DNA from: Nematostella vectensis
Lineage: Eukaryota > Cnidaria > Anthozoa > Actiniaria > Edwardsiidae
Length of the DNA: 64,000 nt
Direction of reading: 5' to 3'
Assembly: GCF_932526225.1 (NCBI RefSeq)
Contig: NC_064042.1
Location: 13,343,040 to 13,407,039 of the forward strand
The notes below the pieces were generated by a model, which did no database searches, was not told where the DNA came from, and saw nothing but the letters and a program-made list of their open reading frames with translations. The position numbers and the translations under genes were made by a program. Each line of letters starts with the position of its first letter. Position 1 is the stretch's first letter. This document shows positions 12,901-24,084 of this stretch, piece after piece.

Positions 12901-14655
12901 CCCCTTAATAATCACTATTGTCTTGCAATTTTGCGATTTACATCGAAGAAGAGAATGTCTTGACCTCTTTTACATGCATAGTGCATACCAAAACCTAGAG
13001 TTAAAGGGCTGTGACCCTGTTCCAATCATCTAGGGTGACTGTGCTTTATAGAGGGACTCGGCAGGCAAACATTGCCTTTCACATTGTACTGAAATTGTAA
13101 GTTACAATTTAGATTTTTCATCATCATGGTTGTCTCTAGTGGACCGAGGAAGATATGTTGTATCCCTAAGTTTAGGTGTTTCTATTAACCTGTGACCATT
13201 TGTCTCCCAAAGAATGATATTTTGAGTGTTAAAATGTAAAAGTTAGTAGGAATTTACAGGTTTGTCGATTGATAATGCACAAATTCCCTCTCTGTTCTCT
13301 TTTTTCTTGTAAACATTCTTTCAGCCACTGCTGAACATTTGCCTTGCCCCCTTTGTTTAATAAAAGGAGTTTATTCTCATGTTTCCATGTCATAGCTGTC
13401 AACCCAACTTTGACAGAAATCTTGTTAAATCGGGTGAAATACAGTAAATATGTGAAGAAACCCAAGGGAGCCAATGCGGGTGAATACAGAGAATGTATGT
13501 GAGCATTGTCACAAAAATTAGGCTTGTGATGAGGTCCAAAATCTTGTGACACCCGCCTAAAGCAGGTAAGTCGACAGCTATGCCATATTCACCCCCTCTT
13601 TTAAATACTTCTTTTAATCCCACATCTTTGTCAGACATGGTTTAAACCACCTCACGAGGTAGTTTAGTTTTAACACGTTTAAAACCAGTTTAGTTGGGGG
13701 AGTGGTATGTGAACGGTTGAATAACATGTTCCGTTAAATAACCTTTAAATATGTTTAGCATTTTGGTGTTAATGGGGTACTTTATAAATCAACAGACCTT
13801 CAACATGGCGTGGTTACCTACATAAAGTTTCTGGTGCTTCAATTATAGCTTGATCACGTGGTCAAACCAAACATTGAAAAAATAAATAAATATTGAAAAC
13901 GCACAACTCTAAAGGATTCCACACAAAAAACAATATGCAAAGGATTTATACGTAGAGTTCTATGATTGGTATTTTTCGATTTAATGAGATATATTTTCGA
14001 TAAATGTTCCTTTAGTGTCATGGCACCATTTCGTAGCGAGAAATAGAGATTGGCCAACTTTGAACAAAGCTGTTTTCAACATTTCGAAGACACTGTGCTC
14101 CCTCGTCCATTATTGGGTCTGTTTCTAGCCTGAAAGCGAAGTCTATACTAGAAATGACATTATAGTTTAAAAGTTAGGTAAAATTACAGCAGGAATGGCG
14201 TATATAAACCACTAGACAATTTTTATTCAGACTAGACGATCAACTTTTTTTACAGCTTCTCGCGTTAATATTAAAAGGCGCAAAACATCAGTTTCTAGCC
14301 AAAATTAGCCATGGAAATTTCATTAAACTAAAGATCAATATTGTTTGCTGTAAATCCGATACATAATTTCCCAAGAAATCCGTATTAAAGCGAACGAACG
14401 ATGTTTAGTTTAGAAATGTTGAAGCGATAAGGGGTCGAATGATGGCGCGAGTTCGACACGAATTTTGATATGTTTACCCTAGTTCGCTATTTCTCCCTCA
14501 AACTGTATCATGGCAGCTACATGGAATTCTTCGATATCAAGATATCATTCTACTGCAGCATATTTTACATTGTAAAGAAGTTATAACAATAATACGAACC
14601 TTCTTGAACGATTGAAAGTCCCCCCTTGTTCCCCTTCCACAGAGGACTCGTCCAT
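745..14655 (-). CDS. TRIP12: TRIP12-like HECT-type E3 ubiquitin ligase, N-terminal 800 codons (3' part beyond window)
   Basis: TRIP12 is a nuclear HECT E3 ligase acting in ubiquitin-fusion degradation and DNA-damage signalling (family knowledge). Exons in transcript order: 14655-14600, 12253-12191, 10760-10695, 10202-10149, 9698-8982, 8317-8246, 7851-7784, 7215-7135, 6947-6852, 6440-6358, 6184-6119, 5809-5774, 5293-5198, 4763-4671, 4595-4542, 3954-3847, 3260-3192, 3027-2974, 2637-2526, 2411-2344, 2082-2033, 1919-1891, 953-745. The lengths sum to 2400 nt and every junction keeps phase. The protein has a Ser-rich basic N-terminus, a TGSCAS...SRRGS motif, [70 protein letters not shown] and a WWE domain, in the same order as vertebrate TRIP12. 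The start codon at 14655 is the first in-frame ATG of the first exon found. The HECT domain is not in the window. One intron (3263-3846) uses a GC donor. Confidence 0.95.
2033..6947 (-). CDS. TRIP12: TRIP12 armadillo-like repeat exons
   Basis: Thirteen short exons (36-112 bp) within this span encode the alpha-solenoid preceding WWE. Recognisable blocks are [19 protein letters not shown] (6947-6852), [13 protein letters not shown] (6440-6358), [16 protein letters not shown] (6184-6119), [17 protein letters not shown] (5293-5198), [16 protein letters not shown] (4763-4671), [18 protein letters not shown] (4595-4542), ALAIASNCC (3954-3847), [20 protein letters not shown] (3260-3192), [13 protein letters not shown] (3027-2974) and [17 protein letters not shown] (2637-2526). 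All are collinear with vertebrate TRIP12. The solenoid is thought to help position substrate relative to HECT. Confidence 0.93.
3093..3248 (-). repeat. 78-bp tandem duplication covering the end of a TRIP12 exon and its donor site
   Basis: Copies 3093-3170 and 3171-3248 are nearly identical. Each holds most of exon 3260-3192, its GTACAG donor and the start of the intron. Only the upper copy follows the acceptor and is in frame. Reading through its donor gives a stop codon within three codons. Confidence 0.9.
4095..4310. repeat. GAAT/GGAT microsatellite in a TRIP12 intron
   Basis: Imperfect tetranucleotide run of GAAT, GGAT and GGGT units. The Pro/His/Ser-rich minus-strand reading frames across it follow from the repeat and are not genes. 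Confidence 0.9.
5301..5757. repeat. 228-bp tandem duplication in a TRIP12 intron
   Basis: The segment starting GAAGAAATATCATGAGTTC at about 5303 recurs at about 5531 with few differences, up to a shared GTGTCAAATGCACT block. It lies wholly in the intron between exons 5809-5774 and 5293-5198 and starts almost at the exon border. Confidence 0.9.
7439..7690. mobile_element. MITE with terminal inverted repeats (family F), TRIP12 intron
   Basis: The left end reads GCCTGGCTAAATTAGGCGAC then ATGTCGAGTGC; the right end is the inverse (GCACTCGACATGTCG then TAGTTTAGCCAGGGC). The interior repeats CGACATGT-type motifs and has no coding potential. Length is about 250 bp. The superfamily is not assigned; the ends recall hAT-like MITEs. 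Confidence 0.75.
8982..9698 (-). CDS. TRIP12: TRIP12 large Ser/Lys-rich exon (disordered N-terminal region)
   Basis: This 717-bp exon is by far the largest of the gene. It encodes a low-complexity Ser/Thr/Lys/Arg-rich segment, roughly residues 80-319, with repeated SxxSSSK-like runs and SRQK motifs, and ends in EATGSCASN, which matches the conserved TGSCAS segment of vertebrate TRIP12. In the family this region is intrinsically disordered and holds the nuclear targeting and chromatin contacts. The acceptor is TTTTTTAACAG at 9699 and the donor is GTTAGT at 8981. No folded domain is visible. Confidence 0.9.
9757..10010. mobile_element. TTAA-flanked MITE, family E copy 1
   Basis: TTAA at 9757 and 10007 bounds inverted ends AGCAGCATTGTCACCA and TGGTGACAATGCAGCT. 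The TTAA target and about 250-bp size fit a piggyBac-like non-autonomous element. Related copies lie at 11084-11268 (truncated), 11521-11770, 29548-29797 and, more diverged, 54660-54857. Confidence 0.8.
11084..11770. mobile_element. Composite of two family-E MITEs enclosing an inverted copy of a TRIP12 exon
   Basis: A truncated E element (11084-11268, starting at TTAA) and a full one (11521-11770, ending at TTAA) bracket 11269-11520. That core is the inverted copy of 10011-10266, including exon 10202-10149 with its splice sites. The composite sits in the next TRIP12 intron upstream and carries TTAA at both outer edges. Confidence 0.8.
11329..11382 (+). pseudogene. Inverted duplicate of a 54-bp TRIP12 coding exon
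   Basis: Apparently identical to exon 10202-10149, with the same TTTTCTCAG acceptor and GTATGT donor, but on the plus strand and therefore antisense to TRIP12. It cannot be spliced into the TRIP12 transcript in this orientation. Confidence 0.9.
12254..14599 (-). other. TRIP12 intron 1
   Basis: About 2.3 kb without a recognisable exon, mobile element or RNA gene. Short open frames occur but none has paired splice signals or a recognisable protein. Confidence 0.6.
14600..14655 (-). CDS. TRIP12: TRIP12 first coding exon
   Basis: It opens with [18 protein letters not shown] and ends in phase 2 at a GTTCGT donor. It joins in phase to 12253-12191 ([20 protein letters not shown]). The acidic then basic composition resembles the disordered start of TRIP12. 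The start is inferred; an upstream non-coding exon cannot be excluded. Confidence 0.7.
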
Positions 14656-15060
14656 ATAAACCTCAAAGCATGACCCGACCCTGGCGAGAGAAAGGGTCGT
14701 TTGTGGCACTCGCGGACAGAAATAGCAACTTGTAAGGATCTATGTTCGAGCTGCAATGTTTTCTTAGAAGAAAACGTGGTGTTTTGAGGCGAAACAGGGT
14801 CGAAGTAGACTCAATACTTCGACCGTATATTTACAACAAGAGACAATCGACACGAGTTGTTGGGTCTCGCAGCTTCCTGTACAGGCGGTCTTTACCAATC
14901 AGGAACGAGTCCGTACGCGTGCGCGACTTGCAATTTGAGCCGGCGATCACGAATCGCGCGCGATGTGCGATGTGCGCGCGACATGCGACAGAAAAAAACT
15001 TCCGTGATTGGTGAAATCTCTCTCTTTTTATTGTCTTTATTTTTTTAAGCTATGTTAAAT
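14656..15060 (-). promoter_or_regulatory. GC/CpG-rich upstream region of TRIP12
   Basis: Directly 5' of the inferred start codon. At 14890-14985 CpG dinucleotides are dense (ACGCGTGCGCGAC, CGCGCGCGATG), unlike the AT-rich surroundings. A housekeeping-type promoter is plausible from position and composition only. No TATA box was identified. Confidence 0.4.
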
Positions 15061-15849
15061 TAGAGCGCATACAACGCGATTCGTCATTCGAATATTCACC
15101 TAAAACTTTTCTGATAATAAAATTTCACATCCTTTTTACAGAAACAATCTAAAAAAAAGGTTGTGATTTTGCCACAATTGCTAGCTATACTGAGTTGTTA
15201 AACGGAGCTACTTGTCGCTTTTTGAAATCATAAACTTTTTACGAATTTTCCTTGGTCAGCATATGTAATCTATGCCCTGGTCCTCCGGGTTTTTTGCCAC
15301 AACGTCTTTCTCTTCTTCAGATCGCTGCCCGCTCACGATACTGAGTCGGAGGAAGTAAAAAAAAACATGAAAAGCCGTCGACTACCGCGCGTGCTGGAAC
15401 TTGTGTTTGTTCATGTTTACTCGTCACGATTATAATCCTTTATTCCTGATGAAGGCAGCATTGCCTAAACGTCGAAAAATGTAATTCAGTTATTGAAATA
15501 ACTCAATATCCCACGACAGCACGCGTTGTATTTCTTCTCCTCCCCCGCGCATCCCCTTTTTCCGACATGCAGAGCGCACCGGGTTTTAATTTCCATGTAA
15601 ACCATTTCATAATTCCATTGAAACCATTTCAAGGCCTATGTTTTGATGACAGGGCTCTCAGGTCTTTCACAAGGCTCCATAATTCCCTTTACAGTACGTT
15701 TGTAGCATAGAAAGTCTTTCTTGTGGGATTCGTTATGTTATGTAACATCAAAATGAGATGTTCATGATAAATATCGTCATCGTTACCATTTGCATGGCCC
15801 GCCCTTGACGACAACGGCATTGCGGGACGTCCTCATAGATGGCAACAGT

Positions 15850-16015
15850 GTCTAGCGGGCCTTAAAATATCGGGAGGTTCACGATATAAAAACATGGGGA
15901 ACAGCCACTTATCATTTCCTTAGAATTTTTTTTTTTGTGTGTGTGTGTGGGGGGGGGGGGGGGGGGGGGCATGTGCCCCCAGTGCACCATCCCCTGTAAT
16001 GTGCCCCTTGAAGCC
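15850..16015. mobile_element. Family-D MITE fragment with G tract
   Basis: Contains the family words CATGTGCCCCCAGTGCACC and a long G run after a GT run. The same family (CCGTAGCAGGGGGTGGGGCA... GTGCCCC) occurs at 30800-30945, 31085-31195, 39090-39258 and 61588-61740. Confidence 0.6.
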
Positions 16016-16149
16016 TGCTGTTCTTATTTTTAAAATTTAGCGGCAATGCATCGGGCTAGATAAACAAGTCCAAACAAGTCCTACTAATAATTAGACCGAA
16101 GATGACCCCTCTAATTCCAGGGTAACAAGTCCCCTAGATTTTGCTTTTA

Positions 16150-16944
16150 CCACAATGGTTGTAAACGCCTTCGAAAAGCTGAAAAGAGGCAAAGTGCCAG
16201 GATTTTACAATATCTTGAACGGAGTGCTTCTCATTTCAGCTTAATTCCATATTGGAATCAGGGCGTTGGCCTAATGTGTGGGGTTTGGGAGTTATCGTGC
16301 CTATTTTCAAGAAAGGAAACACTGAAGATCCAAATAACTTCAGAGGAATGACTTTGCTCCCAAGCCTCAACAAAATCCTGACGTCCATTCTAAAAGATAG
16401 ATTATCTTACTTTCTAGACAAAAACGGGCTGTTGAGAAAAGAACAGGTGGTTTTCGTAAAAACAACAGCACCATCGACAAGACCTTTGTACTGAGGGCTT
16501 TGATCGATAAATACGTGAAAAGCAAACCCGAAAAAAGAAAAAACTTGTTGTTCTCCTGTTTCATCGACTTTTCAAAGGTCTTCGACACCATCCCCAGAAA
16601 AAGACTCCTTGACAAGGTAAAAAAGGCAGATGTCACAGGACATTTTGTATCTGTCCTTCAATCAATGTACAGCCATGACCGCGCCGTCGTCAAAGCTAAC
16701 GAGGAAATGTTGGAGGTCTTTGACAGTAATGTTGGAGTCAAGGGTCCTCTCGACAACCATTTTTAGACTAAAATCTATAACTTTATGATCTATCTTAAAA
16801 GATGTGCGCCAATTCAAACGCAAACAATGGAGGGAGGAAAATAACTTTGCATTAACCAATCAGCTGCTTTATGTAGATGACATGGTGTCTGTTACCAGGA
16901 GTAAGCAACAGCTACAACATTTGCTCGATCTGGTGCACGACCTT
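16150..16944 (+). pseudogene. LINE-type reverse transcriptase, 5' fragment, decayed
   Basis: Translated pieces in shifting frames are typical of non-LTR retrotransposon reverse transcriptase: PIFKKGNTEDPNNFRGMTLL (16252-16494), motif A FIDFSKVFDTIPRKRLLDKV (16500-16766) and motif C YVDD in LLYVDDMVSVTRSKQQLQHL (16804 onward). Frameshifts and stops between them show it is not functional. It is interrupted at 16944 by the inverted-repeat element and resumes at 24166. The clade is not assigned. Confidence 0.9.
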
Positions 16945-17025
16945 TTCCCTGCTAGCAGAGGCCTCTTTTCTCTGTATTTCGCTGGGCTGAAGTTCGCGAG
17001 GAAAAGATACCTCTGCCATGGGTCG
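16945..17025 (+). repeat. Left terminal inverted repeat of the 7.2-kb element
   Basis: Matches the reverse complement of 24085-24165 at 80 of 81 positions. It is preceded by the 9-bp target duplication. Confidence 0.93.
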
Positions 17026-17924
17026 CAAGTTCGTTTGATCAAACCGCCGTCCACGATCGTGGACGAGATCCAGAGCGCATGCTCCGTTCATTAATTACTG
17101 GACACTATTTGAGCCCACAATGACTAGCGCATGCATAAAACGTATATCCGCTGCGGGATAATAAGCCCGCATTCGAAACGGCGTCCTCCGTAGAAATATC
17201 ACGCGACGAATTATAAAAGAAGCCATTCAATGCCTTATCTTTATTCAGAATTTTCTCTCTTTTGACTAACGAGTCAATCTTCCGTTTACAGGTTTTGCAT
17301 ATTCTTCTGGGAATAGCTGATTTAAGTTTACCAAAAAGTTTTGTAACATTTTTTTCGAATCCAACTGTGCGATATTTACATTAAAGAAACTCGCCTGCCC
17401 AGATGACCAGAGTGAAGTTAGTTCCTTATTCGCAGTTCCTTTTTCGTCTGTTTCCTTATTTGCTCAGTTCCCTTTTCAAATCCGGGGGGTACTTAAATGA
17501 TACCTTTTAATTCGAGTTGAAACAGTATTTAGGCATAACAGTTTATTCAGAACAAGTCCAACAGCATTTTCGTCGGGTAAATTTCGATGCTTTAACGTGC
17601 TCGCTGCTAAGAGGAGCTGTGAACATGAGACTCTATCTGCTACAAAAGGTCAAATTACGAAATGCGTGCAATCGCTTTCACAAATGAATCTAGCAAAAGA
17701 GAGGAAATCTACCTCTCATCTAATAAATGTATTTGTATCTTGGGCTTTATTTCCAAACGCATTAATATATTTAGAGGGGAAATATTCACGCTTTACTTGA
17801 CTACGTACGTATGTCGTGTGAATTTGACCTTGCTAACAAAACCACAATTTGACAGATAGTGTTGTTGTCAATTAACACCTTGGCTACTAGATATGGCTCT
17901 GACAAAACAAATAGATTAGTGCAG

Positions 17925-20640
17925 TGACACGAATAGGGGACTGCTCCTTATTCAAGTTAGTTTTCGCGAATAAGGAAATGGAATCTCCCAACGTCCGATT
18001 TCGTTTTACCACTTTATCCGAATAAGGAATAGACTATGAAGAGGGTTGTCAGTGTTTGCTCATCATTTCTCAATAAAGGACATGAAATTTCATAACTCCC
18101 GATTCGCTTTTAAGACTCCTTTCTAAAGAGTTCTCGAAAAAGGAAATGGTATTTCATAACTCCCGATCTCGTTTTAACTACTTATCCGAATAAGGAATAG
18201 ACTAAAAAGAGGGTCGTTAGTGTTTTTTAAACATTTCTCGAAAAAGGAAATGGTATTTCATAACGCCTGATTTCGTTTTTCCTACTTATCCGAATAAGCA
18301 ATAGACTAAAGAGAGGGTTCTTTAGTATTTTCTTAACATTTCTCGAATAAGGAAATGGTATTTCATAACGCCTGATTTCGTTTTACCTACTTATCCGAAT
18401 AAGCAATAGACTAAAGAGAGGGTTCTTTAGTATTTTCTTCACATTTCTCGAATAAGGAAATGGTATTTCATAACGCCTGATTTCGTTTTAACTACTTATC
18501 CGAATAAGCAATAGACTAAAGAGAGGGTTCTTTAGTATTTTCTTAACATTTCTCGAATAAGGAAATGGTATTTCATAACGCCTGATTTCGTTTTACCTAC
18601 TTATCCGAATAAGCAATAGACTAAAGAGAGGGTTTTTTAGTATTTTCTTAACATTTCTCGAATAAGGAAATGGTATTTCATAACGCCTGATTTCGTTTTA
18701 ACTACTTATCCGAATAAGCAATAGGCTAAAGAGAGGGTTCTTAAGTATTTTATAAACATTTTTCGAATATGGAAATGGTATTTCATAACGCCTGATTTCT
18801 TTTTAAATATCTGTTCGAATAAGGAATCTACTTTAAAGAGGATTGTTAGTATTTCCTCACAATTTGTTTAGAGGAGTATATTCGCGCTTTACTTGACTAC
18901 GTACGTATGTCGTGTGAATTTGACCTTGCTAACAAAACCACAATTTGACAGATAGTGCTTGTTGTCAATTAACACCTTGGCTACTACATAAGGCTCTGAC
19001 AAAACAAATAGATAAGGGCAGTGACACGAATAGGGGACTGCTCCTTATTCAAGTTAGTTTTCGCGAATAAGGAAATGGAATCTCCAAACGTCCCATTTCG
19101 TTTTACGACTTATCCAAATAAGGAATAGACTATGAAGAGGGTTGTCAGTGTTTGCTCATCATTTCTCAATAAAGGACATGAAATTTCATAACGCCCGATT
19201 TCGCTTTAACGACTCCTTTCGAAAGAGTTCTCGAAAAAGGAAATGGTATTTCATAACTCCCTATCTCGTTTTAACTACTTATCCGAATAAGGAATAGACT
19301 AAAAAGAGGGTTTTTTATGTTTTCTAAACATTTCTCGAATAAATAAATGGAATCTTCCAACTTCCGATTTCGTTTTACCTACTTATCCGAATAAGGAATA
19401 GACTAAAGAGAGGGTTCTTAGTGTTTGCTCATCATTTCTCAATAAAGGAAATGAAATTTCATAACTCCCGATTCGCTTTTACGACTCCTTTCTAAAGAGT
19501 TCCCGAAAAAGGAAATGGTATTTCATAACGCCTGATTTCGTTTTAACTACTTATCCGAATAAGGAATAAACTATGAAGAGGATTGTCAGTGTTTGCTCAT
19601 CATTTCTCAATAAAGGAAAGGAAATTTCATAACTCCCGATTTCGCTTTAACTACTCCTTTCGAAAGAGTTCTCGAAAAAGGAAATTGTATTTCATAACTC
19701 CCTATCTCGTTTTAACTACTTATCCGAATAAGGAATAGACTAAAGAGAGGGTTCTTTAGTACTTTCTAAACATTTCTCGAATAAGTAAATGGAATCTCCC
19801 AACGTCCTATTTCGTTTTACTACTTATCCGAATAAGGAATAGACTAAAGAGAGGGTTCTTTAGTACTTTCTAAACATTTCTCGTATAAGGAAATGGTATT
19901 TCATAACGCCTGATTTCGTTTTAACTACTGTTTCGGCATAAATCTATTACATAAGTGACAAGTGACAGTTTCGTTAATATCGATTTCAACCACGTGATTA
20001 TAATCCATTGTAAATCAGTCAGATCAACAGTAACCGAGATCGGAACTCTGAAATACAGCTAACCAGTACGATTACAAAACCTACAGCCAACCAGGACTTT
20101 GAGAATCAGAAAACACGATAGGATACGCCATTGAAGTAAGTTAATTTGTGAGTTTGAATAACTGTAAATAAGCTTTGATTCCATGCAATCAATGTAAATC
20201 AAATAACTTTCATTCATTCTAGATCGAATAAATATATCTTTACACATCGTTGGATTGTTATACGGTTTGTGGCGAAATCCTCACGGGAACCTAACGCAAC
20301 AACTACCTATCCCAATAAGGAATAGACTAAAAACTGGATTGTCAGTGTTTGCTCATCATTTCTCAATAAAGGAAATGGAATTTCATAACGCCTGATTTCG
20401 CTTAAACGACGCCTTTCGAAAGAGTTCTCGAAAAAGGAAATGGTATTTCATAACTCCCGATCTCGTTTTAACTTACCTATGCCGAATAAGGAATAAACTC
20501 AAAAAGAAGATTGTCAGTGTTTTTTCAACATCTCTTGAAAAAGGAAATGGCATTACATAACGCCTGATTTCGTTTTTACTACTTTTTTTTACCGAAAAAG
20601 GAATGGAGTAAAAAGAAGATTGTTAGCGTGTTTTTTTTTC
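17925..20640 (+). repeat. Left-arm 105-bp tandem subrepeats
   Basis: Units contain TATTTCATAACGCCTGATTTC, TTATCCGAATAAGCAATAG and TTTCTCGAATAAGG. Successive TCTCGAATAA words at about 18341, 18446, 18551 and 18656 give a 105-bp period. Variant units (CTCCCGAT, AAAGAGTTCTCG) intersperse. A non-repeat stretch at about 19930-20310 interrupts the array. Confidence 0.9.
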
Positions 20641-20714
20641 AACATCGGCTTGTTTGGGTTTCCTAATATTTCTTGTATTGTGCACCCCCCACCCGCAATT
20701 TTGTGCCAACCCCC

Positions 20715-20753
<39 letters not shown>

Positions 20754-21820
20754 CAATCCGCAATCTTATATGGCATGCTACGGTTCTGGCCCAGCTCTAG
20801 TGTGTGCTATAAATGTATTTATAAATATATTAAAATACAGAGTTTGGACCATTATTTGAAGTCTTGTTTAATTCTATGTTATTGCAATGAAAACACTGTA
20901 CAGTGTGTTGCCCAAGATCAACACTTTCTAACGAACTTTGGCAAATGATACACGATACAAGCAAGTAAATTGTCCTATGTCCAAGCCGCAAGGACATGTA
21001 GTCCAGCTTATCTTTATCATCGTGCTCTTGTTAACGCTGTCAGTAAGGTAATTTATACATATTCTATGCTTTTAATTTGAATGGTCTCTGGTTATATCAG
21101 AAGATGTAGCAAAGCCGGTGATAGGAAGGCTCCCTGTTCTTTCTTTCTTTCTCAACAAGTAAATAAACACTACTTATGGTAAATAGTTTGTTGTTTAGGT
21201 GTATCGGCCTTGTAACTAGATACTCTAGCGGCTCCCCTGCCTTGAATTTTAACGCTTCGTGTGTGGGTTAGGGCTAGGCCCGAAGAACATTAAACAGATA
21301 ACATAAATATAAAAATAAATATGAAAATAAATATAAGGCTGAAAAGCGCAACTCAGATACCCCACCCCAATAGAAGGCCACTGGATTAAGACAGCTATGC
21401 AGCCTGTGGATGAAGATTTATACTCCTCATTGTACCAATGCGTTTTACAACAGTACCAGTTTCACAGTTTAGGTTACACCCTGACACTGATATAAATGTT
21501 CGATAAGGATGGTTCCCACGTCATTACCTCATGGTATCATTGTAATATTCAAGTCCATCATTTGAACGTTGTCCCCTTGTAGCTAGCTTGCTAGCAATGG
21601 AAGGCTAAGAGACAGGGAAGCTATGTCGTTAAGCGCGCAAAATGGGTATTAACGTCCATATCAATCGAAACGTTGCAGAAAAGCTACTTTCCGACGCCAG
21701 GGTGCTGGTAAACAACGCAGTTGACGCAGTACACATTTCGAATGGAGATGTTTCTCCTAGATTCAAAATTTCAATTGACTGTAGAGATGGAATGGAATGT
21801 GTCCTCATGTGTCCTCATAG
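20640..21820. other. Unique centre of the 7.2-kb element
   Basis: Includes a run of about 44 C at 20708-20752. At 21642-21848 there is a 68-codon plus frame of normal amino-acid composition (opening MGINVHINRNVAEKLLSDAR) with no family I recognise. Host gene capture or a transposase relic are both possible; neither is shown. Confidence 0.4.
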
Positions 21821-23290
21821 TCTATTCCTTATTCGGATAAAGTCGTAAAACGAAATGGGACGTTGGGAGATTCCATTTCCTTATCCGCGAAAACTAACTT
21901 GAATAAGGAGCAGTTGCCTATTCGTGTCACTGCACTAATCTATTTGTTTTGTCAGAGCCTTATGTAGTAGCCAAGGTGTTAATTGACAACAAGCACTATC
22001 TGTGAAATTGTGGTTTTGTTAGCAAGGTCAAATTCACACGACATACGTACGTAGTCAAGTAAAGCGCGAATATACTCCTCTAAAGAAATTGTGAGAAAAT
22101 ACTAACAATCCTCTTTAAAGTAGATTCCTTATTCGAACAGATATTTAAAAAGAAATCAGGCGTTATGAAATACCATTTCCTTTTTCGAGAAATGTTAAGA
22201 AAATACTAAAGAACCCTCTCTTTAGTCTATTGCTTATTCGGATAAGTAGGAAAAACGAAATCAGGCGTTATGAAATACCATTTCCTTATTCGAGAAATGT
22301 TAAGAAAATACTAAAGAACCCTCTCTTTAGTCTATTGCTTATTCGGATAAGTAGGTAAAACGAAATCAGGCGTTATGTAATACCATTTCCTTATTCGAGA
22401 AATGTTTAGAAAATATAAAAAAACCCGCTTTTTAGTCTATTCCTTATTCGGATAAGTAGTTAAAACTAGATCGGGAGTTATGGAATACCATTTCCTTTTT
22501 CGAGAACTCTTTCGAAAGGAGTAGTTAAAGCGAAATCGGGAGTTATAAAATTTCCTTTCCTTTATTGAGAAATGATGAGCAAACACTGACAATCCTCTTC
22601 ATAGTTTATTCCTTATTCGGATAAGTAGTTAAAACGAAATGGGACGTTTGGAGATACCATTTCCTTATTCGAGAAATGTTTAGAAAGTACTAAAGAACCC
22701 TCTCTTTAGTCTATTCCTTATTCGGATAAGTAGGTAAAACGAAATCAGGCGTTATGAAATACCATTTCCTTTTTCGAGAAATGTTAAGAAAATACTAAAG
22801 AACCCTCTCTTTAGTCTATTCCTTATTCGGATAAGTAGTTAAAACGAAATCAGGCGTTATGAAATACCATTTCCTTATTCGAGAAATGTTAAGAAAATAC
22901 TAAAGAACCCTCTCTTTAGTCTATTGCTTATTCGGATAAGTAGGTAAAACGAAATCAGGCGTTATGAAATACCATTTCCTTATTCGAGAAATGTTAAGAA
23001 AATACTAAAGAACCCTCTCTTTAGTCTATTCCTTATTCGGATAAGTAGTTAAAACGAGATAGGGAGTTATGAAATACCATTTCCTTTTTCGAGAACTCTT
23101 TAGAAAGGAGTCGTAAAAGCGAATCGGGAGTTATGAAATTTCCTTTCCTTTATTGAGAAATGATAAGCAAACACTGACAATCCTCTTCATAGTCTATTCC
23201 TTATTCGGATAAAGTGGTAAAACGAAATCGGACGTTGGGAGATTCCATTTCCTTATCCGCGAAAACTAACTTGAATAAGGAGCAGTCCCC
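21820..23290 (-). repeat. Right-arm tandem subrepeats, inverted relative to the left arm
   Basis: Same unit family as 17925-20640 in reverse orientation (CTATTGCTTATTCGGATAAG, CAGGCGTTATGAAATACC). The arm is shorter, so unit numbers differ between arms. Confidence 0.9.
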
Positions 23291-23829
23291 TATTCGTGTC
23301 ACTGCACTAATCTATTTGTTTTGTCAGAGCCTTATGTAGTAGCCAAGGTGTTAATTGACAACAAGCGCTATCTGTCAAATTGTGGTTTTGTTAGCAAGGT
23401 CAAATTCACACGACATACGTACGTAGTCAAGTAAAGCGTGAATATTTCCCCTCTAAATATATTAATGCGTTTGGAAATAAAGCCCAAGATACAAATACAT
23501 TTATTAGATGAGAGGTAGATTTCCTCTCTTTTGCTAGATTCATTTGTGAAAGCGATTGCACGCATTTCGTAATTTGACCTTTTGTAGCAGATAGAGTCTC
23601 ATGTTCACAGCTCCTCTTAGCAGCGAGCACGTTAAAGCATCGAAATTTACCCGACGAAAATGCTGTTGGACTTGTTCTGAATAAACTGTTATGCCTAAAT
23701 ACTGTTTCAACTCGAATTAAAAGGTATCATGTAAGTACCCCCCCCGGATTTGAATAAGGAAATGAGCGAATAAGGAAACAGACGAAAAAGGAACTGCGAA
23801 TAAGGAACTAACTTCACTCTGGTGCCCAG

Positions 23830-23974
23830 ATGTCTTGAAATTAATCCCACAAACAAGACAAAACTCGTCTTTGCTGCGTTTGTTGTTCAATCTTTTTAGT
23901 GACGTTGTAGGTGATTGAAATTGAACAGTTGTTTTCTTTTTTCGGAGAGGAGAACTAACCGGAGTTTGATTCAT
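23830..23974 (-). other. Possible captured coding exon near the right end of the element
   Basis: The minus frame starting at 23974 (MNQTPVSSPLRKKKTTVQFQ, then DEFCLVCGINFKTSGHQS) is not part of the inverted arms, because the left arm lacks it. The basic N-terminus followed by CxxC looks protein-like. I do not recognise the family. Confidence 0.35.
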
Positions 23975-24084
23975 GATTTCCGACTAAACCAATGCAAAGC
24001 ATATTGACAGCTTTCGCGCGATGGTACGGGTTTTGGCACGTCGGTCGCTTATTAACGCTCACGCATGCGCAACAGAAACAGTTT

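Noticed and set aside
20620-20948. Pro-rich proteins at 20620-20948
   Set aside because: Created by a run of about 44 C inside the transposon centre.
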